Below, piece after piece: positions 33,501 to 41,951 of a DNA stretch of 64,000 nt (positions are counted from its first letter, which is position 1; each line of letters begins with the position of its first letter). The stretch is taken from NCBI GenBank assembly GCA_001023575.1, contig CP011489.1, positions 1,797,001 to 1,861,000 of the forward strand. The letters are read 5' to 3'. Made by a program: the position numbers and the translations under genes. Below the pieces are notes generated by a model, which ran no database searches, was not told the origin of the DNA, and was given only the letters and a program-made list of their open reading frames with translations. This DNA is from Actinobacteria bacterium IMCC26256. GTDB lineage: Bacteria > Actinomycetota > Acidimicrobiia > IMCC26256.

Positions 33501-34255
33501 GCGTCAACTCGCACTTTGGTCTGAAACATCCACATGCTCAATGGGATCGGTGTTGGCGTTTCGCGGTCGTTACATAAGGCGATCTCCACGAGCACGCGAC
33601 CAAACCGGTCATCGTCGTAGCGATCCACACGCAAGCAAGTCGATTCGCTCAGCTGCACGGTTTCCGTGCGGCCCGGCTTGAGATCAGCCAGCTTGATCGA
33701 TCGAATCTCTTCGAGCTGCGTGCGCTTGTAATTACGGATCGGCCGCCCTGCCTTGGTCACCTGATCCGTCTCGACGGTCTCATAGGTGCCCCACGATGCG
33801 GTGACCGTGAAAGAGTCCAGCTCGAGCGGCACCTGGAACCGCAACCCCATCGATGCGGGGATCATCAAACCCTGCTTCGGAGCTCGGTCCTCCGAATCAT
33901 CGTCCTGCGAATCGGCCTCGGTGTCGTCGGCGGCGTAGGTAGGAACCCCACGCCCTTCGGCTATTCCGTCTTCATCAACGCGCTCCTCGGCGAGATCGCC
34001 CCAGTCGTCGTCTTCTTCTTCTTCAACGGTCGCTGTAGCTGACCTCATGGAGGTCAGTTTGACGGGCGCTATGAGGCCCACCAAATACTGCGAACGCGGG
34101 CTCAATGGAAGCAATTCCTCGGGGCCGTGGATAGGTCCGAGTAGTTCGCGCTGCAAGATATCTAAGAGATTCTCACGCACTACAAAAGACGAACCATCAA
34201 GTTCGTAGTGCAGGTCATACTGGGGATTATCGGATGGGGTCACAGGGTTACTCAT
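30539..34255 (-). CDS. drmA: DISARM helicase DrmA
   Basis: 1238 aa. SF2 helicase of the DISARM type: Walker A FFPTGGGKTEAYLGL near residue 490, DELH box in IQDELHLITGALG near 747, and motif VI IQASSRVGRD. C4-type cysteines (CPWCGTP, later CPF) lie in an insert between the RecA lobes. The N-terminal 450 residues are the DISARM-specific extension, with an acidic patch (EEEEDDDWGDL) near residue 80. With DrmB it would load on incoming DNA. Coupled to drmMI by TAATG at 34255 and to drmB by TGATG. Confidence 0.93.
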   Translation of the reverse strand: MSNPVTPSDNPQYDLHYELDGSSFVVRENLLDILQRELLGPIHGPEELLPLSPRSQYLVGLIAPVKLTSMRSATATVEEEEDDDWGDLAEERVDEDGIAEGRGVPTYAADDTEADSQDDDSEDRAPKQGLMIPASMGLRFQVPLELDSFTVTASWGTYETVETDQVTKAGRPIRNYKRTQLEEIRSIKLADLKPGRTETVQLSESTCLRVDRYDDDRFGRVLVEIALCNDRETPTPIPLSMWMFQTKVRVDAGGEEVFLPVSDMLEHDWPEHDEEVRRLDLQYRHRLEFAIGRTCSADWVVRDTARRATEVSTTWLPIAETPQTRAGLVDGALLSMEALAKVTPDELRSGLTPLVTGYDAWLAEQEAGVIELPSHLRETASIALWDAREAHTRLVAGLEHVATDAESLRCFHFMNRVMRDQRVASQVAAARASDPSITIEQARDSVAAIGDLAATWFPFQLAFILMQLGALTDPAAALRSADHLARVELLFFPTGGGKTEAYLGLAAYTFAIRRRQGIVESADGPLDGRDGVAVLMRYTLRLLTAQQFQRATTMVCAAEIARRAEETIWGLEPFRIGLWVGTDVSPKRFEEAAEQLAKASEYGSHRLTVLQIQRCPWCGTPITAAQVKADSTVRRVFVYCGDELARCPFSKGGAVSEGLPVLTIDEEIYRLTPAFVIATVDKFARLAREGEAASLFGYVSRRCGRHGYVHPDYPKCAIATSHSAKDGYPKATVQPVGRLRPPDLIIQDELHLITGALGTSVGLFEVAVETLSSWETPNGLPVRPLIVASTATVRNAYEQVRGLYGRQVAIFPPQVLDVADTYFSREMPIDRENPGRRYVGISAQGVRLSNAEIRVSEVLLSAGQLLFNSAGAAADPYMTLVGYFNATRELAGMARYMADDVTSRVKNPRRDSGFPPRHGTGFGSLHMAELTSRIASAAIGETLDRLGLEFDPAFDTTDAVQGRIAAVRAKEAVPSRKLAPYDVVLATSMLQVGVDVQRLGLMLVVGQPKNTAEYIQASSRVGRDASERPGLVVSLGNWARPRDLAHFEQFRHYHETFYAQVEALSVTPYSPTSLARGIDGLLVSVARVALAAEPEGLSPEHVAWRIKTQRSAVEALAERMKSRIAAAAQSEEVTKRASDLLINRIDRWTARANSAAGMHKVLVYEKTGDSDKYLPLIVSPENATTQAGGVLEAPFVIANSMREVQPEINMLVSPLADRLFVHAPDGAPEWTLPVGDDV

Positions 34256-37200
34256 TAGAACAGGCTCTCCGTTTCATCTGGCATGGCCTTTGCCTTGCGG
34301 CCCTTCGTCGAGGATTTAGTCTGGAGTACCTCCGCCGCAGCACGGCGATGGTTCTCCTCCAGAAGCCGGTCAAGAATCTCGACGCGCGCAGCCGGACTCA
34401 CGGTCCACCTCTCCATCTGGCGATACGTGTGGAAGCCGTGGTCCAACGAAATATCGGACCATCCGTAGGCGTCCATCACCGCCGCGTCTAACTCCACATG
34501 AATCGCCCGCAGGCGCTCCACATCCCTATCTCCACGGACGGCGGGGTCGTTGACAAGGTTGTAGAGCTTCGTAAGACCGAGATCGAGGCGAAGCATCATC
34601 TCGCGACGCTCCTCGTCTAGAGAGCGCCCTACCGTGTCAAGACGATCATTTAAAGCAGGGAGAGGGAAGGTCTCGAATACGTCCGATGGCGCGTATCTCA
34701 GAGTCGCCCCGAGCGTGGAGCCGTATGTGATAGCCCAGAGCTGATGCAAGCTTGATGACAAGACCGCCTGATCTGCGTAGCTATCAGTTGCGAACACGCC
34801 AAGAGCGTTGCTATACACCGTTCCCGTCGGAACGCGTATCGGCATTACTGCCTTGCTTGTAACGGCGATGACCAACACTTCAGACATTGCTGCGATAGCT
34901 CTGCGCAGAGCCGGACGCTTGTCAGCGTAGTGCCACCAGCGCTCAGGCAAAGGGCGCCGCAACACGAAGGAACCATCCGGTTTGACGCGCTGTCGCTCTG
35001 GTTTTACAGCCTCGGCGAGTCGATTAAACGGGAGTAGATACTTTGCCGCCTCGGCTTCCGAGCGGTCGTTGAAATCGATGACCCAACGGGATGGCGAACT
35101 ATCGGGGCGTGAATTGAGGTCTTCGCCGTTGAGGTAGCCGAAGAGCACCTCGGCGTTGCGTGGATCCGTGGTAATCCACTCTTGAGCTTCATCATCATCA
35201 AGAACAAACCCCATACCGAGCACAAAACAACCAATAAAGCTGATTCCGGCCTTCTCCGCCATTCGGATTGGGTTTCCTCCGGCGCTACCCGCTGCTTCCA
35301 GAAGACTGCTAATGCCGCGGACCGAAACGTCGTCTGCCAAACGTGGAACGTCTGGGCCAACCTCACCGAGCGCTCCCCACACAGCCGCATACTTAAGGTT
35401 GGCGCTCGCAGAAGGCCAGTCCCGTGACCGGATGGCACGGGTGATCGTTAATCCCTCCGCAACCATAGCGTCGAGCCCAACCTCGCGGGTATCCCCCTGT
35501 GCCACCGTGTTTGTGGCGATCAAGCCAAGAGAGCCCTTGCTCTGCAAAAGGGATGTAGCACGTAAGTAGAAATAGGCAACGAGGTCGGCACTGCCTCGGC
35601 GGCCTGCTGCGATGGCGTTGACGAGCCAGTCGCGCATCGGGGTACCCATCGCTCCGGTGAGCTTCTTCCCGCCCAGAAAGGGCGGGTTGCCAATTATTGC
35701 GTCGAAGCCGCCGTGGTCGACTATCACATCAGGCGCCTCAAGTATCCAGTGCAATGGCTGCCAGCGGTCGTAGTCCGTCGGCACAGTAGGGGTTAGTCCC
35801 CTAGCAATAATCTTCTCGAGCCATGCAGTTTTCGAGTCGCCACTAGAAGGTGCCGTGTGCGCCTCCGCAACAGCGAGACGCAAGTTCTCATACGCCTCGT
35901 CAAGCCCTGTGCCGGGCTTGCCGCCCAACTCCAAACCCGCGGCTACGACCCCGTCAGCGATCTGGCGTAACGAAGCCGTCAGATCTCTAAGCTCAGTGAG
36001 CTGTCTACGCTTCGCCACGTTGGTGCGCGCTGGATCATCTTCGTCTATCTCGGTCGCCAGACGTTCGCGCAGGTCGACGGCTTTGCGGATGATCGCGTCC
36101 GTATCGACGTCAAAGATCTTAAATACGGCCGTTGGAACGGGCGTAGAGACGCGGGTCGAGAGGCGTGTCGGATCTATGTGAAGCATACGAAGCTGATCGA
36201 GACTCGTGAGGCCTAGTAGCGAGTTGCCTAAGAACACTTTGTCGTCGACGAACGAGAAGGGCAGGTCGCGGTCGAGGGAGACCAGCCAGAGCGAGAGCTT
36301 GCACATCTCAACAGCCATGTCGTTGATGTCAGCACCGTAGAGGCAGTTGGCGACAACTTGACGCATTGCCCGTCTGTATAGGTCTTTGCGGTGCGTGTTG
36401 TCCTGGTCTTCACTAATCCAGGCCTCGACGACGCGTTCAGCTAGGTACCGCGCTGCAGCGACGAGGAAGGCCCCGGAGCCGCAGGCTATGTCTGCAATTT
36501 TTAGGTTGAGCAATTCATCCGAGCTTTTCAGCCTCCACGATTCATCATCGGCGGTTTGGTGAGGTCCCGGTGAATAACACAGAGGTTGGAGAGCGTGGAG
36601 CACAACCTCCTCGGCGAGTGACTTTGGCGTGTAGTGCGCACCGGCGTTCTTGCGTGAGGGCGTCTCTTTCACAATCAGTCCGCCATTGAGCACGACAAAG
36701 GGTTGGTTGCGCAGATCCCGACGCACAAGGCCGAGGAACGGTGCGATGCGCTCACGCAGCTCGGTGGCGTCCCCAGTTATTTGGGTCAGAGCGCTGATCG
36801 CTGAAGGGTCGGGATCTGCATCAATTGCTTTGGCTATCACGGCGACCGAGGCTGCTTTAGCCGACGGCTGATTAGCGGCGCTCCACTCTCGGATCGCTGC
36901 TGCGCGCTCCTTGGGATCAGTGTTGGCTGCGGCAAGTTCTTCAAGAGTCTCGAGTGGTATCTCGGGTTCGACGCCGCTGCTTCCGAGGATGCCTAGGTAG
37001 GTCTGCTCAACGACAGCGCAGGTGTAGCCGAGCAGGCCCTCGTAGATGTAGCCAATCTGCTCAACATCAACGTCGCGGAACGAGATCTGCCTCGCCTCGC
37101 CGCGGACCGTAGCGATCTGGACAGAGCGCAACACGTGGAGCATCACGCGGTCGGATACGTCTATAGAGAGTGCGCCGTCCTCTGCGGTAGCGGTGAGGAA

Positions 37201-38370
37201 CGGGAAGCGTGTCGGGTCGAATAGTGACCCGCCGTATGCGGGCATGCGAAGGCTCTCGAAGGACGCTCCTCGAAATAGAGCCTGGCTGGTGGCGAGGAGC
37301 CGATGCCATGTGAGAGACGTGGCGTCTAGTGCTTCTTCGCTTTCTTCGGTCTCGCGTGCCGTGAGTCGGGCAAGCTCGCGCGAGATGCCATAGCCCTGCT
37401 CGAACAACTCGCCCGATGGTAAGAGCCCTCGCTCCTCGGCAAAGAGAAGGAACACGGCGCGCATCATGATGGTGACGGCAGCCTCGTAGATGTCGTGGGC
37501 GCGGTCTGGTAACGGGTTACTCCGGCCGCGACGCGCGGCCTCGGCGGCCGATTCAGAGAACGATTGAATTATGAGCTCGACCGCACGGCGTACCTGCGCG
37601 CCGAGGGCTTCAGTTATCTCCTCGGCGGCGGCGACGGATTCCTCGAATAACGCGGGAAGCCGTTCAGCAGGATCGCCACCAATGATGTGTTGTATGGAGA
37701 CGAGAGCGAAGAACGCATCGCGGGTGCGCGGCTCTTCGATCCACGTGAGAGCGTCGAAAACTCCAGAAGCCGCCATCCGGCCACTACTTGCAGAGACCAG
37801 GCCCCACCAACGGCCGTCGGTGACGATGCCGATTTCAACGCCATTTTCTCGGAGTAGTGCTTCGAGACGGTCTACCGGAGGAGCGGCCCAAAGATCGTTG
37901 GAGGTTTGGCGCAGCGACTCGGTCGGATCAATAACGTGAACCAACGCTCCCATACCGTCGGAGTCCGAGAGCACTGCCTGCGCCGTGATGGTAACTGCGC
38001 GGTTGGGTGACTGCGCCTGTACCCCGGCGACCGTGCCCAACTGCATCGAGCCGGCCCAGCCGATTACATCGCGCAGTACGGTCTCGACCCAAGTGTCACG
38101 CGCTATGCGGTAGACATCGAGTCCCGACGCACTCTCAGGTTCGCGGTCAAATGCTTCCCATGCGGTCTCGAACTCCTTGCGAGCTGACGAGAGAATTTCG
38201 AAACGCTCGGGGTGGTTTGCGCGGAAGTTGGGAATGCCGCTTGGCCAAACCCGCTTGAGCGGCGGGATTGCCAGGAACGGTCCCTCGATATCTACTAATT
38301 CCAACCATCGGCGGTGCAACTCGGAGGGGCTCGGGGTGGCTCTGGTGTCGCGTTGCATTGGGCGCATCAT
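34255..38370 (-). CDS. drmMI: Class 1 DISARM adenine methyltransferase DrmMI
   Basis: About 1371 aa, large Eco57I/MmeI-like N6-adenine methyltransferase. SAM motif I is DIACGSGAFLVAAARYL near residue 630 and catalytic motif IV is IIGNPPFLGGKKL near 893. A C-terminal target-recognition region includes RYAPSDVFETFPLP. In class 1 DISARM this enzyme marks self DNA. The frame opens with a GTG at 38382, but the ATG at 38370 makes a TAATG junction with the drmD stop, like the other junctions of this operon, and is preferred. Motifs look intact, so specific adenine methylation of the host genome is expected. Confidence 0.92.
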   Translation of the reverse strand: MMRPMQRDTRATPSPSELHRRWLELVDIEGPFLAIPPLKRVWPSGIPNFRANHPERFEILSSARKEFETAWEAFDREPESASGLDVYRIARDTWVETVLRDVIGWAGSMQLGTVAGVQAQSPNRAVTITAQAVLSDSDGMGALVHVIDPTESLRQTSNDLWAAPPVDRLEALLRENGVEIGIVTDGRWWGLVSASSGRMAASGVFDALTWIEEPRTRDAFFALVSIQHIIGGDPAERLPALFEESVAAAEEITEALGAQVRRAVELIIQSFSESAAEAARRGRSNPLPDRAHDIYEAAVTIMMRAVFLLFAEERGLLPSGELFEQGYGISRELARLTARETEESEEALDATSLTWHRLLATSQALFRGASFESLRMPAYGGSLFDPTRFPFLTATAEDGALSIDVSDRVMLHVLRSVQIATVRGEARQISFRDVDVEQIGYIYEGLLGYTCAVVEQTYLGILGSSGVEPEIPLETLEELAAANTDPKERAAAIREWSAANQPSAKAASVAVIAKAIDADPDPSAISALTQITGDATELRERIAPFLGLVRRDLRNQPFVVLNGGLIVKETPSRKNAGAHYTPKSLAEEVVLHALQPLCYSPGPHQTADDESWRLKSSDELLNLKIADIACGSGAFLVAAARYLAERVVEAWISEDQDNTHRKDLYRRAMRQVVANCLYGADINDMAVEMCKLSLWLVSLDRDLPFSFVDDKVFLGNSLLGLTSLDQLRMLHIDPTRLSTRVSTPVPTAVFKIFDVDTDAIIRKAVDLRERLATEIDEDDPARTNVAKRRQLTELRDLTASLRQIADGVVAAGLELGGKPGTGLDEAYENLRLAVAEAHTAPSSGDSKTAWLEKIIARGLTPTVPTDYDRWQPLHWILEAPDVIVDHGGFDAIIGNPPFLGGKKLTGAMGTPMRDWLVNAIAAGRRGSADLVAYFYLRATSLLQSKGSLGLIATNTVAQGDTREVGLDAMVAEGLTITRAIRSRDWPSASANLKYAAVWGALGEVGPDVPRLADDVSVRGISSLLEAAGSAGGNPIRMAEKAGISFIGCFVLGMGFVLDDDEAQEWITTDPRNAEVLFGYLNGEDLNSRPDSSPSRWVIDFNDRSEAEAAKYLLPFNRLAEAVKPERQRVKPDGSFVLRRPLPERWWHYADKRPALRRAIAAMSEVLVIAVTSKAVMPIRVPTGTVYSNALGVFATDSYADQAVLSSSLHQLWAITYGSTLGATLRYAPSDVFETFPLPALNDRLDTVGRSLDEERREMMLRLDLGLTKLYNLVNDPAVRGDRDVERLRAIHVELDAAVMDAYGWSDISLDHGFHTYRQMERWTVSPAARVEILDRLLEENHRRAAAEVLQTKSSTKGRKAKAMPDETESLF

Positions 38371-41300
38371 TAGTTCGCCCACCCTTCGGCATCCGCACGG
38401 GTAAGGGCGAAGACTACGGCCGCCGCTGTGGTGTGAGGCTTCACACCTGCGTACCGCTCGGTGATCGCGTTTATCTCGCGTGCTTCCTCGTCGTTGAGTT
38501 CAGCAAGCCGGTGCTCCATAGCTTGGATGTCGCGGCTGCGTTGTCTTTGCTGATCGTCAGGGAACAACTGCGCTGCTGCCTCGGACTCGGCGCTCTTAAG
38601 GAGATCGAGCGACTCGCGAAGGTTGATACGGAACGCCGCGAATATCTCGCTTGCTCTTTGCGTGTCGGCGCCCTGTCGTTGTTTGAGCTGGTCTTCGACG
38701 AGTTCGGCTCGGCGTGTTGCTCGCGCCTTGATCGATTCTTCGAGGCGAACGCGCAATGGCGAGTCAGTGGCATTCCAAAGGTCGCAGAGTTGGCTGCGAA
38801 CTTGCTCGTCGGCGAGTTCCAGCACGTCACCGTCGAGCGCTTGGTCGAGTGCCAATTCGGCCTTCTCCTCCGCCATAGCTCTTCGACCGTGGATCCGAAC
38901 ACCAGCGAGAAAGACCTCCTCATGGAGTCGCACCCCTCCGCGCCCAACGAGAACCATGCGCGTAACTGCGGCGACGAACGACTCAGAGAGGTCATCGACG
39001 ACGACAGCGGTGAGACGCTCGAGCGGTGAGGAGGTGCTCCATAGAGCGCTGCGAAGCAGTCTTTGCGCTTTCTGAACAAGCGGATGGCCTAGGTGCACGT
39101 ACGCCACGTCGGAGCGATCGTTGGCGACCGCAGCATCAAAAGTGATCGGACGAGCAGTCTCCGGTTGCAGTCTGGTGTAGACGCTCTTGATGGTTGCCTG
39201 CCATGGGGTCGAGAATGCGCGCACTCTGAATAGAGATGAATCTGGGCCGTCATCGCTTAGCGGAACAAGGGGAACCTGATGATCGAGCAGCAGGGCTGTG
39301 TCGACTACGCGCCGAAGGTTCGCCGGATCAAGGTGCATCTCAGTTCGCGAGGCCTCGAAACCGTGTTCCAATTGGGTCAGGCGAGCATTGAGCTCGATAC
39401 CACCGGCTAGAGCGTTGTTGATCACGTCGTTTGCGTTGACGCCCTTTGCTTTGCTTCGTTTTGTTTTGCGCCCCGCGAAGTGTTCTTGGATCTCACTGCC
39501 GATCACCTCGTTAGCGGAACCGAGATCCTGTTCGACGTTGGCAATCTTTCTCGCTATTCGGGCCATGAACTCGGCATCGGCAGCGTAGGTAGACGCGCTG
39601 TCTTCTGGGACGAAATGGAACACCTGTGGCTCCCGCGTTTGGCCATACCTATCGATACGGCCGATGCGCTGCTCGAGCCGCGATGGGTTGAACGGGATGT
39701 CGAAGTTGACGAGCCGATTGCAGTATGTCTGGAGGTCGATTCCCTCACCGGCCGCGTCGGTGGCGAGCAGCACGCGGACCGGTTCGTGGTCGGGATCCTC
39801 GGTGAACTGCGCTCGAATGTATTCGCGCTCTTCGGGCGGAGTTGCTCCTTGGATGACAGCGAGCACATCGCCGTAACCGTTTTGGGTGAGCACGCGGGTG
39901 AGCCAGTCGATTGTGTGTGCGTACTCGCTGAACACCACAACGCGTTCATTCGTCCAGCCGTTACTGTCGGGCCGGCAGAGTTCGTTGAGAAACGACATTA
40001 GAGCGTCAAGACGCGAGTCGGCTCGGCTTTCGTAACTTAAACCCCACTCCGTAAGGGTCTCGAGTTCGCCTGGCTTGGCCGCTGTAAGAGGGTCGGATCC
40101 CTTCGATGCTTTGAGGCGTTCTGCTTCATCCTGCTCCCACAGCCCCTCTTCATCATCGGATTGACCCTCGCCGAAAATGTCGTCGTAATCGTCCTCGGTA
40201 AGACCGCGTCCTGAGCGGGAGGCAAGATAGCGGCTGAGCGTCTGGCCAAACGCGAACGGGCTCGACAGGAACCGTTTTTTCAGCAGCATCGTCACGATGT
40301 CGCCGCCCGACTTGCCGCCGTTGAGTTTCGCGCTGTTAGTGACGATCTCGTCGAGTAGGGAGAACATCTCCTGTTCGTCGTCGCGCGGCGTAAAAGTCAA
40401 TGCGTTGACGACTCGATTCTTGAACCCCTTACCGGGGAGGTCTCGCTTCAAGCGCCTTACAATTACATCTTGGAGGGCTTTCGAATCGAGCAGAGCGCCG
40501 CGAGCGAAGCGGCGCGAGTCGATCATCTCCAAGAGAGCGGTGAAAGATTCAGGATGACCGTTGTGGGGTGTGGCCGACAAGAAGAGGCGATGCTCGCATT
40601 TGTCGGCAAGTTGCCGCACCGCCACTGTGCGCTGCGTATCTACGGCATAACCACGGCCACCTGCAGCGGCTGACGGACTCGCTGGCGCAACGTGATGTGC
40701 CTCGTCAACCACCAGTATGTCGAATGCGAACTGCTTGCCTGACTTGGGGTTGCTCGCCTGAGCGTAGACATCGCGCAGTAGCCGCTGAGCGCGCACCTGA
40801 GGAAGCCAAGCCATCGAGACAATTACGCGCGGGAACATCAGGAACGGGTTCGCATGCAACCCATGGGTGCGGCGAACTTGCGCCATCAAATCGCTGTTTA
40901 CGATTGTGAAGTCCAAGCCAAACTTGTCGCGCATCTCGTCTTGCCACTTCAGCGAAAGGCTCGGTGGGCAGACGACAACGGCAGTGCGCGCACGGTGCCG
41001 CAGGAGTAGTTCCTGGATTACTAGGCCAGCCTCGATCGTCTTGCCAAGACCTACGTCGTCGGCCAACAAAAGGTTGGTTCGCGGCGCCTCAAGAGCGCGC
41101 CGCAGAGGCTCGAGCTGATACGCCTCAACGTTTACCCCCGACCAGAACGGGGCCTGGTAACGGTTTGGATCCGCAGAAGTAACGGCACCCCATCGCATCG
41201 CATCGATGAACCCCGCGAGTCTCTCTGGTTCGTCGAATGCCTCGGGGCGGATGATCTCGGGGAGTCCTTGGGCGGGAGTAACGGTTTGGCCCAGCTCCAA

Positions 41301-41504
41301 CTCCCATACAACGCTCAGCGCCTCGCCGAGCCGGTCCTCATCGAGGGCCTGAAGTTCGACTACGTGGGAGAGATGAGCATTGGCTTCGTCAGCCGGGCTA
41401 CGCGGAAGCCCTTGCACCTGCACGTTCGCGACTGCCCAGGTCGAGCCGCGGACCTGAACAACCTGTCCGGGTTCGGGTAGCGGAGGGGCTTGAGTCGCAC
41501 TCAT
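38370..41504 (-). CDS. drmD: DISARM SNF2-type helicase DrmD
   Basis: 1044 aa. SNF2/Rad54-like ATPase: Walker A LLADDVGLGKTIEAGL near residue 153, DEAH-type VVDEAHHVAP near 267, SATPHNGHPESF, and C-terminal lobe motifs NFDIPFNPSRLEQRIGRIDRYGQ. The C-terminal 350 residues are helical with coiled-coil features. DrmD and DrmMI together define class 1 DISARM. First gene of the operon: AGGG lies about eight bases before the ATG, and a 447-nt gap upstream should hold the promoter. Confidence 0.93.
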   Translation of the reverse strand: MSATQAPPLPEPGQVVQVRGSTWAVANVQVQGLPRSPADEANAHLSHVVELQALDEDRLGEALSVVWELELGQTVTPAQGLPEIIRPEAFDEPERLAGFIDAMRWGAVTSADPNRYQAPFWSGVNVEAYQLEPLRRALEAPRTNLLLADDVGLGKTIEAGLVIQELLLRHRARTAVVVCPPSLSLKWQDEMRDKFGLDFTIVNSDLMAQVRRTHGLHANPFLMFPRVIVSMAWLPQVRAQRLLRDVYAQASNPKSGKQFAFDILVVDEAHHVAPASPSAAAGGRGYAVDTQRTVAVRQLADKCEHRLFLSATPHNGHPESFTALLEMIDSRRFARGALLDSKALQDVIVRRLKRDLPGKGFKNRVVNALTFTPRDDEQEMFSLLDEIVTNSAKLNGGKSGGDIVTMLLKKRFLSSPFAFGQTLSRYLASRSGRGLTEDDYDDIFGEGQSDDEEGLWEQDEAERLKASKGSDPLTAAKPGELETLTEWGLSYESRADSRLDALMSFLNELCRPDSNGWTNERVVVFSEYAHTIDWLTRVLTQNGYGDVLAVIQGATPPEEREYIRAQFTEDPDHEPVRVLLATDAAGEGIDLQTYCNRLVNFDIPFNPSRLEQRIGRIDRYGQTREPQVFHFVPEDSASTYAADAEFMARIARKIANVEQDLGSANEVIGSEIQEHFAGRKTKRSKAKGVNANDVINNALAGGIELNARLTQLEHGFEASRTEMHLDPANLRRVVDTALLLDHQVPLVPLSDDGPDSSLFRVRAFSTPWQATIKSVYTRLQPETARPITFDAAVANDRSDVAYVHLGHPLVQKAQRLLRSALWSTSSPLERLTAVVVDDLSESFVAAVTRMVLVGRGGVRLHEEVFLAGVRIHGRRAMAEEKAELALDQALDGDVLELADEQVRSQLCDLWNATDSPLRVRLEESIKARATRRAELVEDQLKQRQGADTQRASEIFAAFRINLRESLDLLKSAESEAAAQLFPDDQQRQRSRDIQAMEHRLAELNDEEAREINAITERYAGVKPHTTAAAVVFALTRADAEGWAN

Positions 41505-41951
41505 TGGTCGGCCCTTGATGGTTGCAACCGCGAGGGTGCGGTATCGCCGGCGCGGGGCAACGCGCCATTGCTACTACGTCCGCCTTCGCTATCGCCAGCG
41601 CTCATCAGCTCTTCGGTCGGTAGCACGCGAGAGTCAGAGCGATGTTCACATTGTCCATTGCCTAGGTAAACCCAACTCCGCGATGGAGCCTGATCTGTCC
41701 TCGTGGCTGGAGTCTCAGAGGTTCGAAAATGCAAGGTCTGCCCTTTTGGAGGAAAGCGTCTTTGGATCCCATAGCGATGGCTAATTGCTCGATCGGAGTT
41801 TGAAGAGCAGAAACTAGGAAGTAACAACCCCGCCCCCAACCCAACTTTCACCCCCACTCGAACCTCTGCAGGGTAGTAGGCCAATGGGACATGGTGCGAG
41901 AGCGGCTGGTCAGGGCGTTTGCCTACAGGAATACCTATTGGTTGCGACGAA
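41505..41951. other. Intergenic region upstream of the DISARM operon
   Basis: 447 nt. It should contain the promoter for drmD and the operon. A 127-aa open frame on the minus strand ends over the drmD start, but its composition looks random. A GCCTACAGGAATACC stretch near 41921 weakly resembles the island repeat; this may be chance. Confidence 0.5.

Noticed and set aside
41501-41884. 127-aa minus-strand open frame overlapping the drmD start
   Set aside because: The 4-nt overlap imitates coupling, but the composition is random and there are no motifs or family resemblance; it lies in the presumed promoter region.
41921-41935. A further copy of the island repeat downstream of the sunset-domain gene
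   Set aside because: Only about 10 to 15 nt match; this can arise by chance in a window of this size.
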